From positions 1 through 64,000 of the forward strand of contig NZ_JAUNKC010000014.1 of NCBI RefSeq assembly GCF_030532965.1: a stretch of 64,000 nt of DNA, written 5' to 3'. Position 1 is the first letter of the stretch. Each line of letters opens with the position of its first letter. Below the pieces are notes generated by a model. That model ran no database searches. It was not told the DNA's origin and was given only the letters and a program-made list of their open reading frames with translations. The position numbers and the translations under genes are program-made. The DNA is from Corynebacterium sp. (GTDB lineage: Bacteria; Actinomycetota; Actinomycetes; Mycobacteriales; Mycobacteriaceae). This document shows, piece by piece, positions 1 to 8,546 of the stretch.

Positions 1-2
1 GA

Positions 3-353
3 ATAGCCGCAGCGCAACACATCGACGAAGTAGCACACCTCATCAAACCACTCGGGATGGTAGGCCATGTTGGAAACGTAGTCAGTTTTTATAATAGCTA
101 CGAGGATGCCAAAGCTACAGATCAACTTACCCCACTGATAGAAGCAGGCGGATCAATAGCAGGAGGTAGCTTGGGCGGAATGGCTGGCGGCGCCTTAGCA
201 GAATCAGTCGTAGCAGGTCCTATCGGTGCGATAGTTGGTGGCGCAGTCGGCGGCATTGCAGGCTCAGAGCTAGGCAAAAAACTCGGACACGAAATCGGCG
301 AAGCAATTGAGGATACTGCTGTTGGAAAATTTGCAACTGAACATCTACTTTAA
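3..353 (+). CDS. Glycine-zipper protein, 5' end cut by the window edge
   Basis: The frame is open from the first complete codon at position 3, so the gene starts outside the window; the Met at 57 is probably internal. The visible 116 residues begin with an amphipathic helical stretch. About 45 residues of small amino acids follow with GxxxG repeats (GGSIAGG, GGMAGG, GAIVGGAVGGIAG), a glycine-zipper pattern typical of membrane-inserting segments. The end is a charged helix finishing TEHLL. Glycine zippers of this kind close many secreted toxins, bacteriocins and phage proteins. Two paralogous membrane proteins follow within 75 and 650 bases on the same strand, which fits an effector/immunity arrangement. 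That function is inferred; the family is not recognised. Confidence 0.6.
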   Translation: MAAAQHIDEVAHLIKPLGMVGHVGNVVSFYNSYEDAKATDQLTPLIEAGGSIAGGSLGGMAGGALAESVVAGPIGAIVGGAVGGIAGSELGKKLGHEIGEAIEDTAVGKFATEHLL

Positions 354-425
354 AAGTCAATGAAAGATAAAGCCGGGGTTTAATTCAATATTGCCCACTT
401 TGATGGAGGGAAATAGAAACGATAG

Positions 426-923
426 ATGGGCGCTTTCAACTATACTGCCTTAGTTTTTTTTCTGGGTTTTTTGCCTGCACTTTTTTATATTTTTACATTT
501 TCCGATCAAAAAAAGCTGCAATTAAAATCCAACCATTTTGGAGGATGGTATTTCCTCTTTGAATTTTCTTTGTACTTTATTTCTGGCCTTTTCCCAGCTT
601 TGTTGATCGATGCGTTTTTCTTCTCCGCCTCCATGTCTCCGATACGGAGACTCACGTTTTCCCTATCCGCATTTATTATAATTTACCTGTCTTTTACCTT
701 ATCTACATGGATTCGATTATCCGGATTTCATTACAAAACCCGTTTGCGCGATTTTCGGCCTTTTATGCGTGAAATTATGGGCAAAAACCCTTACCCAGAT
801 TCTGCCGTAGCTTCGGAAGTAGCGGAAACAAATTCCACCTGGCTATTTAAAGGCTGCGCGACATTGTTCTTTGCAATACCGGTCACGATAGTCGTGCTAA
901 CCCTCGTACTGAGACACCTTTAG
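426..923 (+). CDS. Four-helix membrane protein, tandem paralogue 1 (possible immunity protein)
   Basis: This 165-residue protein has four hydrophobic segments, near residues 7-24, 44-65, 77-95 and 143-163. It shares a clear signature with the next gene: FGGWYF[LI]FE in the second helix and RPFMREIMGKNPYP in the loop before the last helix (MPFIRENLGKKPYP in the neighbour). The coding DNA is AT-rich compared with the core genes of the window. A GAGG lies about 14 bases upstream of the ATG. The family is not recognised. Its position behind a glycine-zipper protein and its duplication suggest membrane-located immunity, which is inference only. Confidence 0.75.
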   Translation: MGAFNYTALVFFLGFLPALFYIFTFSDQKKLQLKSNHFGGWYFLFEFSLYFISGLFPALLIDAFFFSASMSPIRRLTFSLSAFIIIYLSFTLSTWIRLSGFHYKTRLRDFRPFMREIMGKNPYPDSAVASEVAETNSTWLFKGCATLFFAIPVTIVVLTLVLRHL

Positions 924-1000
924 ACTGAGGTTTTCTCACCGAATAATTCTAGATATTTAGCCCACCAATAAAACTACTTTCAGCATTCTTAATTGGCGAA

Positions 1001-1495
1001 ATGGACATACTTAAACCGGAAATTATCTTTTTGACTATTAGCATAATTCCGCCAATGATCTATGCTTTTCACCTCAGCATCAGCAGAGAAGATGAATTAA
1101 AGCAGATTCCTTTTGGCGGGTGGTATTTCATTTTTGAACTAACCTTATCTTTTATGATGGGATTAGTTCCCGCATCGTTATTGAGCCTAATTTTCTTCTA
1201 CGATTTTTGGATCGTTGAAGAAAAAATACCTTTTTTAATAAAGCTGGCAGTGGGAACAACTTCTGTGGTGTTAGTACTTGAATGGTTCAGAATCAGTGGA
1301 TATACGCTCCCATTTGGAAAAGGATCGTTCATGCCTTTTATCCGGGAGAATTTAGGTAAAAAACCGTATCCGGAAACTGATGAAGATGGAATTGAAAAAG
1401 TGCGGTTGAGTCCGCTTTTTATGGGGTGCGGAATCTCGTTTGTTAGTGCGTTGTCCATAATAATTTTCCTGTTATTAATATGGGCACATTCGTGA
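1001..1495 (+). CDS. Four-helix membrane protein, tandem paralogue 2 (possible immunity protein)
   Basis: This 164-residue protein has the same layout as the preceding gene: four predicted membrane helices, the FGGWYFIFE motif near residue 47 and the loop motif IRENLGKKPYPE near residue 113. Overall identity to the neighbour is modest, so the duplication is old or fast-evolving. The DNA is again AT-rich. It closes the AT-rich patch; cobD lies beyond it on the opposite strand, with only 28 bases between the two stop codons. Function is unknown. Confidence 0.75.
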   Translation: MDILKPEIIFLTISIIPPMIYAFHLSISREDELKQIPFGGWYFIFELTLSFMMGLVPASLLSLIFFYDFWIVEEKIPFLIKLAVGTTSVVLVLEWFRISGYTLPFGKGSFMPFIRENLGKKPYPETDEDGIEKVRLSPLFMGCGISFVSALSIIIFLLLIWAHS

Positions 1496-1523
1496 GGATT
1501 AATTAGCAAGATCGGCCAGCGTC

Positions 1524-2432
1524 TTAACGTAAACGCCGACGGGCGAAACTGACCGCTATTACTCCGGCGGCAACGATAAGCTGCGTGGTGCGCGATAGCC
1601 GGACGGCGTCGTGGATCGTCGAAAAGCTAGGGCTTGGGCCCTGCCCTAATATTGGGCGCTGCTCTATTCCGTGTGCGTAAGCCGTGGGCCCGCCTAATTG
1701 CACCCCGAGGGCTGCGGCGGCGGTCGCCTCCACCGGGCCCGCGTTCGGACTTGGATGGTGCGGCGCGTCCTTAACCCACGCGCGAATGGCCGCCCGGAAC
1801 CGACCCTTCGTTGCAGCGATGGCAACGTGCGTGATGGCGGTTATCCGGGCGGGTATAAACGCCAACGCGTCATCGAGTGTCGCTGCGGCCCAGCCGAACT
1901 GGGCGTATTTGTCATTGCGGTAGCCAACCATCGCGTCCAGTGTGTTTACCGCCCGGTGCAATACCACCCCGGGTGCGCCGAAACTCGCCCACACCAGCGG
2001 CGCGATTGCCGCATCGGAGGTGTTCTCCGCCAGGGATTCGACCGCTGCCCGGGCCATGCCGGTTTCGTCTAATAGCTGAGGGGCACGCGAGCATAGCCAC
2101 GGCACCAGCGCCCGCGCTGCTTCATTGTCGCCGCGTTCCAGGGCCGCTGCCATGGCGGTTCCGATCCGTTCCAATGTTGTCCCACCCAAGGCCCAGTACA
2201 GCGCCACCGCAGTCGACGCCTGCGGCCACCGCCGGTGCGCAACGATCGACGCCGCCACGGGTGGCATGACGCAGCCTGCGACGTAGAAGATCCCGGCGCG
2301 CCGGTTCGGTTGGTACATGTGGGTTTCCAGCCAGCTGGCGTATTTGCCAAACAATGCCACTGGGTGCCATTTCCCCCCAGGGTCCCCCAAAAGCCGATCG
2401 GCGGCTATGCCTAGGAAAATTCCTAACGACAT
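1524..2432 (-). CDS. cobD: Adenosylcobinamide-phosphate synthase CobD/CbiB
   Basis: This integral membrane enzyme attaches the aminopropanol (phosphate) linker to adenosylcobyric acid in cobamide synthesis. The 302-residue protein has the family's N-terminal DRLLGDPGGKWHPVALFG and the central ENTSDAAIAPLVWAS and NTLDAMVGYRNDKY blocks. Several hydrophobic segments are visible. The ATG at 2432 is preferred over a TTG at 2441, because the AAAGG ribosome site then sits about nine bases upstream. The start lies 18 bases after tRNA-Val, so the two are probably transcribed together. No other corrin-ring genes lie next to it; bluB is in the window near 39.2 kb. Confidence 0.92.
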   Translation of the reverse strand: MSLGIFLGIAADRLLGDPGGKWHPVALFGKYASWLETHMYQPNRRAGIFYVAGCVMPPVAASIVAHRRWPQASTAVALYWALGGTTLERIGTAMAAALERGDNEAARALVPWLCSRAPQLLDETGMARAAVESLAENTSDAAIAPLVWASFGAPGVVLHRAVNTLDAMVGYRNDKYAQFGWAAATLDDALAFIPARITAITHVAIAATKGRFRAAIRAWVKDAPHHPSPNAGPVEATAAAALGVQLGGPTAYAHGIEQRPILGQGPSPSFSTIHDAVRLSRTTQLIVAAGVIAVSFARRRLR

Positions 2433-2449
2433 AGCCGCCAACCTTTCTG

Positions 2450-2522
2450 TGCGCCCTGACGGGCTCGAACCGCCGACCTGCTGGGTGTAAACCAGCTGCT
2501 CTCCCAGCTGAGCTAAAGGCGC
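2450..2522 (-). tRNA. tRNA-Val (anticodon TAC)
   Basis: The reverse strand folds as a full cloverleaf: acceptor GCGCCTT with AGGGCGC, D arm GCTC/GAGC, anticodon stem GCTGG/CCAGC around loop TTTACAC, and T arm with TTCGAGC. The anticodon TAC reads GTA/GTG valine codons. CCA is not encoded; the discriminator is A at 2450. cobD begins 18 bases downstream on the same strand with no terminator between them. Confidence 0.95.
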
Positions 2523-2620
2523 ATGTGATGCTTAACTGCATCGCTGGTAGATAGTAACAGCAAAATCAAGCAACACACAAAACGTAAGGTGAGAGCGGAT
2601 TTTTGCTTCTCGTAACCGGG

Positions 2621-3049
2621 TTACTTGTTTCCGCGTGGAACCAGGCAGCTGCCTTGCCAGTCGCCTAGGCGTTCTGCTTTGGTTTGCACCATTCCGGCCA
2701 ATTGTGCAGATTCGGCGATCTCACCCGGCGCTAGGGCATTGGGTTTTCCGGCGCCTGGGGTAAGCAGCCACACCACACCGTTGTCGGCAAGTGGGCGAAC
2801 TGCGTCTACGAGGCCGTCTACCAGGTCGCCGTCGTCAGCCCGCCACCAGAGCAGGACTACGTCGCAAATTTCGTCGGTGTCTTCGTCGAGAAGTTCCGAC
2901 CCGATGATGTCTTCAATTGCTTCGCTTAACGACGAATCGCAATCATCATCCCAACCAACTTCTTGAACCGAAATTCCGTCCTTGATGCCTAACCGGGCGG
3001 CGAGGGCGGACACGGTGTTCTTCTCCTTAGAATCTTGAACGTTCATCAA
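2621..3049 (-). CDS. DUF3052 family protein
   Basis: This acidic protein of about 142 residues matches the actinobacterial DUF3052 family that commonly sits divergently beside aceE. Recognisable blocks are AARLGIKDGISVQEVGWDDD near the start, CDVVLLWWRADDGDLVDGL in the middle and VVWLLTPGAGKPNALAPGEI near the end. Its role is not established. The divergent position suggests shared control with aceE through the interval of about 250 bases between the two start codons. The Met pair at the start leaves the exact first codon uncertain by one residue. Confidence 0.85.
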   Translation of the reverse strand: MMNVQDSKEKNTVSALAARLGIKDGISVQEVGWDDDCDSSLSEAIEDIIGSELLDEDTDEICDVVLLWWRADDGDLVDGLVDAVRPLADNGVVWLLTPGAGKPNALAPGEIAESAQLAGMVQTKAERLGDWQGSCLVPRGNK

Positions 3050-3297
3050 CGGCTAAGAATACAGGCAATCTGCCAGTTTCTCTCGTATAACACCAAAAAT
3101 TCTTCTCACATTTTCCGCTGTTTCCCCAGTTCGCCCCTCAAACTTCCCCTATGAGATACCCCGTAATTATATGCGTAAAGAGCAAAAAAGGACCGGCACA
3201 ACGTAAAGTAGAGGGGTATTGCCACATGAATAGCGCCACAAATGTGTATCACGTGGTTTTTCACCTAAAAATCAACTTACCCCTTTGGAGGTGTGGA

Positions 3298-6033
3298 ATG
3301 GCAGACCCGAACTTCGGGAAGCCCATCGAGGACACGAACTTTGCGCTCATCCGCGATGGTGTCGCGTCCTATCTCAACGACGCTGATCCGGAAGAAACCC
3401 ACGAGTGGATGGAATCCCTCGACGGGCTGCTGGAGCAATCCAGCCCAGATCGCGCCCGTTACCTCATGCTCCGCCTGTTGGAGCGCGCGTCGGCGAAGCG
3501 GGTTCCGCTGCCACCGATGACGTCCACCGATTACGTCAACACCATCCCCACCACGATGGAGCCGGAGTTCCCCGGCGACGAGGAAATTGAAAAGCGCTAC
3601 CGCCGGTGGATTCGGTGGAACGCCGCCATCATGGTGCACCGCGCTCAGCGTCCCGGCATTGGGGTGGGTGGGCACATTTCCACCTACGCTGGTGCTGCCC
3701 CACTGTACGAAGTTGGTTTCAACCACTTCTTCCGGGGTAAGGATCACCCCGGTGGTGGCGACCACATCTTCTTCCAGGGCCACGCCTCCCCTGGCGTGTA
3801 CGCACGTGCATTCATGGAAGGTCGGTTGACCGAGGATGATCTTGATGGTTTCCGTCAGGAAGTCTCCCGCCCGCAAGGCGGCCTGCCGTCCTATCCACAC
3901 CCGCATGGAAAGCCGGACTTCTGGGAATTCCCCACCGTATCCATGGGCTTGGGCCCGATGGATGCCATCTACCAGGCACGCTTCAACCGCTACCTGCACA
4001 ACCGTGGCATCAAAGACACCTCCGAACAGCACGTGTGGGCGTTCCTCGGTGACGGCGAAATGGACGAGCCGGAATCCCGCGGCTTGATTCAGATGGCTGC
4101 GCTGAACAACCTGGATAACCTCACCTTTGTTATCAACTGTAACTTGCAGCGTCTTGACGGCCCGGTTCGTGGTAACACCAAGATCATTCAGGAGCTGGAG
4201 TCCTTCTTCCGGGGTGCTGGCTGGTCGGTTATCAAGGTTGTGTGGGGCCGCGAATGGGATCAGCTGTTTGAGGCTGATAAGGACGGCGCTCTGGTTCACC
4301 TGATGAACACCACCCCCGACGGTGATTTCCAGACTTTCAAGGCCAACGATGGCGCATATGTCCGCGAGCACTTCTTCAACCGCGATCCACGCACCGCCAA
4401 GCTGGTGGAAGACTGGACCGACGAGGAGATTTGGAAGTTGCCGCGCGGTGGTCACGACTACCGCAAGATCTACGCCGCATACAAGCGCGCGTTGGAGATC
4501 AAGGACCGCCCAACCGTTATCCTCGCCCACACCATTAAGGGCTATGGTCTCGGCCATAACTTCGAGGGTCGGAACGCAACTCACCAGATGAAGAAGCTCA
4601 CGCTGGATGATTTGAAGCAGTTCCGCGACAAGCAGGGCATTCCGATTTCCGATGAGGAGCTGGAGAAGGACCCGTATCTGCCGCCGTACTACCACCCAGG
4701 TGAGGACTCTCCGGAGATCAAGTACCTCCAGGAGCGTCGCCGCGAACTCGGCGGCTACGTGCCGGAGCGCCGCGAGAGCTACACCCCAATTGAGGTTCCT
4801 GGTATCGACAAGCTCCGCAGCCTGCGTAAGGGTTCCGGCAAGCAGGAAGTCGCTACCACCATGGCTGTGGTGCGTGGCTTCAAGGAGCTCATGCGTGACA
4901 AGGAACTGGGCAAGCGCTTCGTTCCGATCATCCCCGACGAGGCCCGTACCTTCGGCATGGACTCGTGGTTCCCAACCATGGGTATTTACAACCCACACGG
5001 CCAGAACTACGTGCCGGTGGACCACGACTTGATGCTGTCCTACAAGGAGGCTGTCGACGGCCAGATCATGCACGAAGGTATCAACGAGGCGGGTTCCACC
5101 GCAGCGTTCATCGCCGCAGGTACGTCGTATGCGACCCACGGCGAGCCAATGATCCCGCTGTACATCTTCTATTCGATGTTCGGTTTCCAGCGCACCGGCG
5201 ATTCCTTCTGGGCAGCAGCCGACCAGATGGCACGTGGTTTCATCCTGGGCGCTACCGCTGGCCGCACCACCCTCACCGGTGAGGGCCTCCAGCACATGGA
5301 CGGCCATTCCCAAATCCTGGCGTCGACCAACCCAGCAGTTGTGTCCTACGACCCGGCGTTCGCCTACGAGATTGCGCACTTGCTGCATGAAGGCATCGAC
5401 CGCATGTACGGCCCTGGCCGCGGCGAGAACGTCATGTACTACCTGACCATCTACAATGAGCCGATTTCGCAACCTGCGGAGCCGGAGGATCTCGACGTTG
5501 CGGGTCTACACAAGGGTATTTACCTCTACGAGAAGGCCGAGGGTGGCGCGCACGAGGTTTCGTTGCTGGCGTCTGGTATCGGCATGCAGCAGGCACTGCG
5601 CGCCAAGCAGATGCTTGCCGACGAGTACAACGTCGCCGCAAACATCTTCTCCGTCACTTCCTGGGTTGAGCTGGCTCGCGAGGGCCAGGCTAAGGCGAAG
5701 GAACAGCTACGCCACCCTGAGCGCGAGGTTGAAGAAGCATTCGCTACCACCCAGCTGAAGAAGGCATCCGGCCCATACATCGCGGTTTCGGACTTCGCCA
5801 CCGATTTGCAAGAGCAGATCCGGGCATTCGTTCCTGGCGATTACACCACCTTGGGTGCTGACGGTTTCGGGTTCTCCGACACCCGGCCTGCCGCCCGCCG
5901 CTTCTTCAATATTGATGCGGAATCCGTGGTTGTTGCCGCGCTTAGTGCTCTCGCACGGGAAGGCAAGATTGATCGTTCCGTCGCAGCTGAAGCTGCACAG
6001 AAGTACAATCTGACCGACCCAACCAAGGTCTAA
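3298..6033 (+). CDS. aceE: Pyruvate dehydrogenase E1 component, homodimeric type
   Basis: This thiamine-diphosphate enzyme decarboxylates pyruvate and passes the acetyl group to the E2 lipoyl domains, feeding acetyl-CoA to the TCA cycle. The 911-residue protein carries the TPP motif [12 protein letters not shown] near residue 250 followed by [20 protein letters not shown]. The HxxxH-type N-terminal segment and the C-terminal transketolase-like domain are also present. The open frame extends upstream to 3151, but the ATG at 3298 has a strong GGAGGTG about six bases before it and gives the family's normal N-terminus (MADPNFGKP). A clear terminator follows the stop. Confidence 0.97.
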   Translation: MADPNFGKPIEDTNFALIRDGVASYLNDADPEETHEWMESLDGLLEQSSPDRARYLMLRLLERASAKRVPLPPMTSTDYVNTIPTTMEPEFPGDEEIEKRYRRWIRWNAAIMVHRAQRPGIGVGGHISTYAGAAPLYEVGFNHFFRGKDHPGGGDHIFFQGHASPGVYARAFMEGRLTEDDLDGFRQEVSRPQGGLPSYPHPHGKPDFWEFPTVSMGLGPMDAIYQARFNRYLHNRGIKDTSEQHVWAFLGDGEMDEPESRGLIQMAALNNLDNLTFVINCNLQRLDGPVRGNTKIIQELESFFRGAGWSVIKVVWGREWDQLFEADKDGALVHLMNTTPDGDFQTFKANDGAYVREHFFNRDPRTAKLVEDWTDEEIWKLPRGGHDYRKIYAAYKRALEIKDRPTVILAHTIKGYGLGHNFEGRNATHQMKKLTLDDLKQFRDKQGIPISDEELEKDPYLPPYYHPGEDSPEIKYLQERRRELGGYVPERRESYTPIEVPGIDKLRSLRKGSGKQEVATTMAVVRGFKELMRDKELGKRFVPIIPDEARTFGMDSWFPTMGIYNPHGQNYVPVDHDLMLSYKEAVDGQIMHEGINEAGSTAAFIAAGTSYATHGEPMIPLYIFYSMFGFQRTGDSFWAAADQMARGFILGATAGRTTLTGEGLQHMDGHSQILASTNPAVVSYDPAFAYEIAHLLHEGIDRMYGPGRGENVMYYLTIYNEPISQPAEPEDLDVAGLHKGIYLYEKAEGGAHEVSLLASGIGMQQALRAKQMLADEYNVAANIFSVTSWVELAREGQAKAKEQLRHPEREVEEAFATTQLKKASGPYIAVSDFATDLQEQIRAFVPGDYTTLGADGFGFSDTRPAARRFFNIDAESVVVAALSALAREGKIDRSVAAEAAQKYNLTDPTKV

Positions 6034-6048
6034 CGCTTAGCGCCACAC

Positions 6049-6087
6049 AAGGTGGGATAATCAGGACACTGGTTGTCCCACCTTTTT
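6049..6087 (+). terminator. Rho-independent terminator of aceE
   Basis: The hairpin AAGGTGGGA ... TCCCACCTT is followed directly by a T run and begins 16 bases after the aceE stop. A copy of the 11-base motif GCTTGTCGACG lies immediately after the T run at 6088-6098. Confidence 0.85.
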
Positions 6088-6098
6088 GCTTGTCGACG
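6088..6098 (-). repeat. Representative copy of the dispersed 11-base motif CGTCGACAAGC
   Basis: The exact motif occurs 12 times in this window. Plus-strand copies start at 6550, 8317, 24961, 26590, 46618, 61194 and 61825. Minus-strand copies start at 6088, 9722, 19490, 39848 and 48059. Chance predicts well under one. Variants differing only at positions 6-7 add about 23 more. Copies sit inside genes in several reading frames and also between genes. Confidence 0.85.
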
Positions 6099-6121
6099 CC
6101 ACGCCGTCGCCGCGAAAAACC

Positions 6122-6212
6122 GCTATCATTAAGGTTGTAATGCCGCCCGTTACGACGGGATAGGAAGACCACTTTGGGACCCCAGCCGGACGACTGGACC
6201 CAAGGTGGTCGC
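6122..6212 (+). ncRNA. Candidate structured RNA, copy A
   Basis: Two hairpins are visible. The first is CCCG (6146-6149) with CGGG (6156-6159) around loop TTACGA. The second is a 12-pair stem, 6167-6178 with 6199-6210, that encloses an inner hairpin CCAG/CTGG with loop CCGGACGA. A second copy at 6880-6963 keeps every loop base but changes five base pairs on both sides, which is strong evidence for selection on RNA structure. A TATCAT that could serve as a -10 element starts at 6124. The element ends 27 bases before the start codon of the gene at 6238, so it could be a 5' leader regulator or a separate small RNA. It does not match any RNA class I know. Confidence 0.6.
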
Positions 6213-6237
6213 TTTCATTGTCGTTTGAGGAGAAGCC

Positions 6238-6686
6238 ATGGATCGCCCGCACTCCCCCCGATACGATTGTCGCGGAAGAATACGATTTCAGCCGACTCAT
6301 CAGTTGCCACTGTGCGAATAGCGGTTCTGAACTCAATTTTTTGGTGTCGTTTTTGGGAACAGCGCGTCGATCCAACAGACGAATTCGATGAACTTTATTG
6401 GCATGAAACCGGCTTTATCCTGCGCGGCGTAACAGATGCCCTTACGGCTATCGCCTGGGAAAAAGAACACGCCGCCGGACGGCATTCAGCCACTTTCGTC
6501 CTTATACCAGCAGATCCTTATCCACTAATCGAGGACGAAACATTAGAAACGTCGACAAGCGGCACCCCACCACAACGCGACCAGGCGATCCACATACACA
6601 GCACAATTCCCGACGGGCGGATCCTCAACGATTCTAATTTCTTCGAATTTTGCATGTATGCAGATCCGGAAGCCTTGGAATCTTAA
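6238..6686 (+). pseudogene. Unknown gene broken by two homopolymer frameshifts
   Basis: A good ribosome site (GAGGAG) precedes ATG 6238, but that frame stops after about 26 codons. Removing one base from the C6 run at about 6254-6259 continues the frame as PDTIVAEEYDFSRLISCHC. Removing one T from the T5 run near 6350 joins it to EQRVDPTDEFDELYWHETGF and on to the stop at 6684-6686. The rebuilt protein has about 148 acidic residues and ends FEFCMYADPEALES. The family is not recognised. Both shifts are single extra bases in homopolymers, so sequencing error, phase variation or true decay are all possible. Confidence 0.5.
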
Positions 6687-6856
6687 CGTTAGTGCTGTAG
6701 TAGCCCACGTCGGATCACATTGATGCATTTCTGTTTCGTAAACTATTCTGGTCGCAGAAGCTCTTTAATCTGAAATCTGTACAGACATTCAAAAGTAATG
6801 CCCGGCGAACCGCTTGCACCCGCTCTAAGTAAAGAAGATAACACTCATTTTAGTTG

Positions 6857-6885
6857 TTGCTAAAAGACAGAAAAGCAGTTATCAT
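6857..6885 (+). promoter_or_regulatory. Possible promoter of structured RNA copy B
   Basis: TTGCTA at 6857-6862 and TATCAT at 6880-6885 are separated by exactly 17 bases, a normal sigma-70-like spacing. The predicted transcript would begin close to the conserved ATAATGCCGCC that opens the RNA element. Copy A keeps the TATCAT but has no good -35 match. Confidence 0.4.
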
Positions 6886-6965
6886 GATCATAATGCCGCC
6901 TGTTACGATAGGAGTGGAAGACCGCATTAGAACCCCAGCCGGACGACTGGATCTAGTGCGGTCGT
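6880..6965 (+). ncRNA. Candidate structured RNA, copy B
   Basis: This is the second copy of the element at 6122. The first hairpin is CCTG (6899-6902) with TAGG (6909-6912) around TTACGA. The second is a 12-pair stem, 6920-6931 with 6952-6963, around the same inner hairpin CCAG-CCGGACGA-CTGG. Relative to copy A, the long stem has four two-sided compensatory pair changes and one wobble change. The short stem has one of each. No convincing plus-strand gene follows it, so this copy may be a stand-alone RNA or a remnant. Confidence 0.6.
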
Positions 6966-7047
6966 ACTTATTTCCCATACAATAACTTTTCAACAGCGGT
7001 CACATTATTACCACCTATCAAATCACCGCCTCATAATAAAATTGTTA

Positions 7048-7592
7048 CTTACTTGCTGCTAGGTGTGTTTTCTTCGACAAGTACCCTGTCCCTATCCCGG
7101 AATTTGAGAATATAGTCTTGATTTCCGTTACGATCGGCATTCACCGCCTCTCTTATGTTCTATATGCAATCCGACATAGCTGCCACGTTGTTGAAGATGG
7201 ACTATGTGTCTTTTATCCTCTCGATCTTGAACTACCGAACGTGATTCCAGAATGAGATTGGTCACACCGTAATCAGTCAAATAGCTGTAGAGGAGCTTCA
7301 GGCATTCTTTACGAAAACGTTCTGTCTTATTTTGTGGGCTAGCTTTATGCGAGACCACGAACAAGATAGATTCAATACCAGAAACAAGTTCTACAATCTT
7401 TCGTCTACGTGATTCTTTTTCATCGGTCCAATGAAGTTTGATCTGCCCAGGTTCCTTCAAGGTCGATAATTCTGCCCTGATTTCTTCGGCGGCATCGGAA
7501 GCGATTAGAGCAGCACACATGAGATATTCCTGCTCAGTTCCGCTTCGCTTTACAGAAGATTCGTCAGCAAACGCGCAGTAGAGACCAGCCAT
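7048..7592 (-). pseudogene. DUF3800-like protein, frameshifted near the 3' end
   Basis: The N-terminal part (YCAFADESSVK, then YLMCAALIAS and WTDEKESRRRKIVELV) resembles DUF3800, an RNase H-like fold family often found in defence and accessory regions. The intact frame ends at 7128 after HIEHKRGGECRS, where the family should have its conserved AD motif. In the neighbouring frame the sequence reads NNVAAMSDCI, then a stop codon, then NIREAVNADRNGNQDY up to a stop at 7048, which restores the expected C-terminal pattern. One frameshift near 7190 and one in-frame stop therefore appear to have disabled the gene. The family assignment is moderate. Confidence 0.5.
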
Positions 7593-7650
7593 AAAATTAC
7601 TTTAACCAAATAAAGATCCTGCGTTTGCCACTTCGACTCAAAAGTGCTTT

Positions 7651-7929
7651 TCAATACGACGATTCTTCTAACCGGCATTCCCCCGCAACGAGCATGTGCT
7701 TGTTAACTGGGCAGAAACACGACTCGTACCAGCCGTAATGCGGATCATTATCGACCGCAAACTTAACGCTTCCGGCTACTCGTTTTCCGGCCGAGAAGTC
7801 TTTCTCCAAGGACCCGAAAACGGAACCGTGGGCGGGCCAATCCGCTTGGTAAGGCCCGTCTGAAAAGCTGTTTCCTGCTTGCAATTCTGCGCTAAGCACC
7901 CGTTGCAGTTCCGGGCAAAACTGAGCCAT
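7651..7929 (-). CDS. Small hypothetical protein
   Basis: This is a 92-residue soluble protein with no signal peptide or membrane helix. It opens MAQFCPELQRVLSAEL and contains the tryptophan- and cysteine-bearing stretch GWYESCFCPVNKHMLVAGE near its end. A ribosome site AAGGAT lies seven bases before the ATG, which supports a real gene. The family is not recognised. Neighbours are accessory-type genes. Confidence 0.65.
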   Translation of the reverse strand: MAQFCPELQRVLSAELQAGNSFSDGPYQADWPAHGSVFGSLEKDFSAGKRVAGSVKFAVDNDPHYGWYESCFCPVNKHMLVAGECRLEESSY

Positions 7930-8020
7930 GAGGGTTATCCTTCTTCCCGTTTTTAGCAGCTACGTGGCACCATGCGCCAACGCGACGTCACTGCCCGTTG
8001 GCCGCCGTGGTATCTGGTGG

Positions 8021-8422
8021 CTAGGCCTCGTCTTGTTCGTCCCCGTAGAGACGCTGCGCCACGTTTGTGAGTTTGTCGATGTCGTTTCTAATCTCGGCGA
8101 AGAGTTCTTCGTCATCGTCCCACGTTTCCACGAAGGCTTTGTGGTATTCGTGGGTTGGATCGATAGTGTTTTCCAAAATCTCGATGATGCGTTTGATTAA
8201 CCGCTCGTGCTCATCTGCCAACGGCTCGGGCATGATGTAGAAATTGTCGAAGAAACTTAACAGGTGGGCTGCGGCGCGAATGAATACGATGCCGTTTTCG
8301 TCATCGCTGTCAAATTCGTCGACAAGCGTGATTATTCCGGCGAAATCTGGGTTCTCCCAGAAATCCGCAAACCAGTCTGCGGCAGAGTCGTTTTCGTAGT
8401 ATTTGTAGCCCCATGCGCCCAT
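8021..8422 (-). CDS. DUF4259 family protein
   Basis: This acidic 133-residue protein starts MGAWGYKYYENDSAADWFADF, the hallmark N-terminus of DUF4259 (MGAWG...NDxAxDW). It is otherwise helical and rich in Asp and Glu, without signal or membrane segments. GAGGAG precedes the ATG at good spacing. The function of the family is not established; members are common in accessory regions. A copy of CGTCGACAAGC lies inside the gene at 8317. Confidence 0.8.
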   Translation of the reverse strand: MGAWGYKYYENDSAADWFADFWENPDFAGIITLVDEFDSDDENGIVFIRAAAHLLSFFDNFYIMPEPLADEHERLIKRIIEILENTIDPTHEYHKAFVETWDDDEELFAEIRNDIDKLTNVAQRLYGDEQDEA

Positions 8423-8546
8423 GTTTTCTCCTCACACTATAGGATCATTCAAACAGATGTCCTAATTGTAATACTGGGCGCGGTTGCGGGTTGTGGTTTT
8501 GAAATAAATTAATCCGAATCTGGACATTGGTCCGGATACAGGCAGC

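Noticed and set aside
3277..5472. Open frame of 731 codons antisense to aceE
   Set aside because: It is the complement of the aceE frame, has no ribosome site and no recognisable domain; long antisense frames are expected opposite GC-rich genes with biased third positions.
6122..6965. Guanidine-II (mini-ykkC) riboswitch
   Set aside because: Both loops contain ACGA, as in that class, but here ACGA is not a tetraloop closed directly by the stem; the loops have six and eight bases and the second hairpin is enclosed in a long outer stem.
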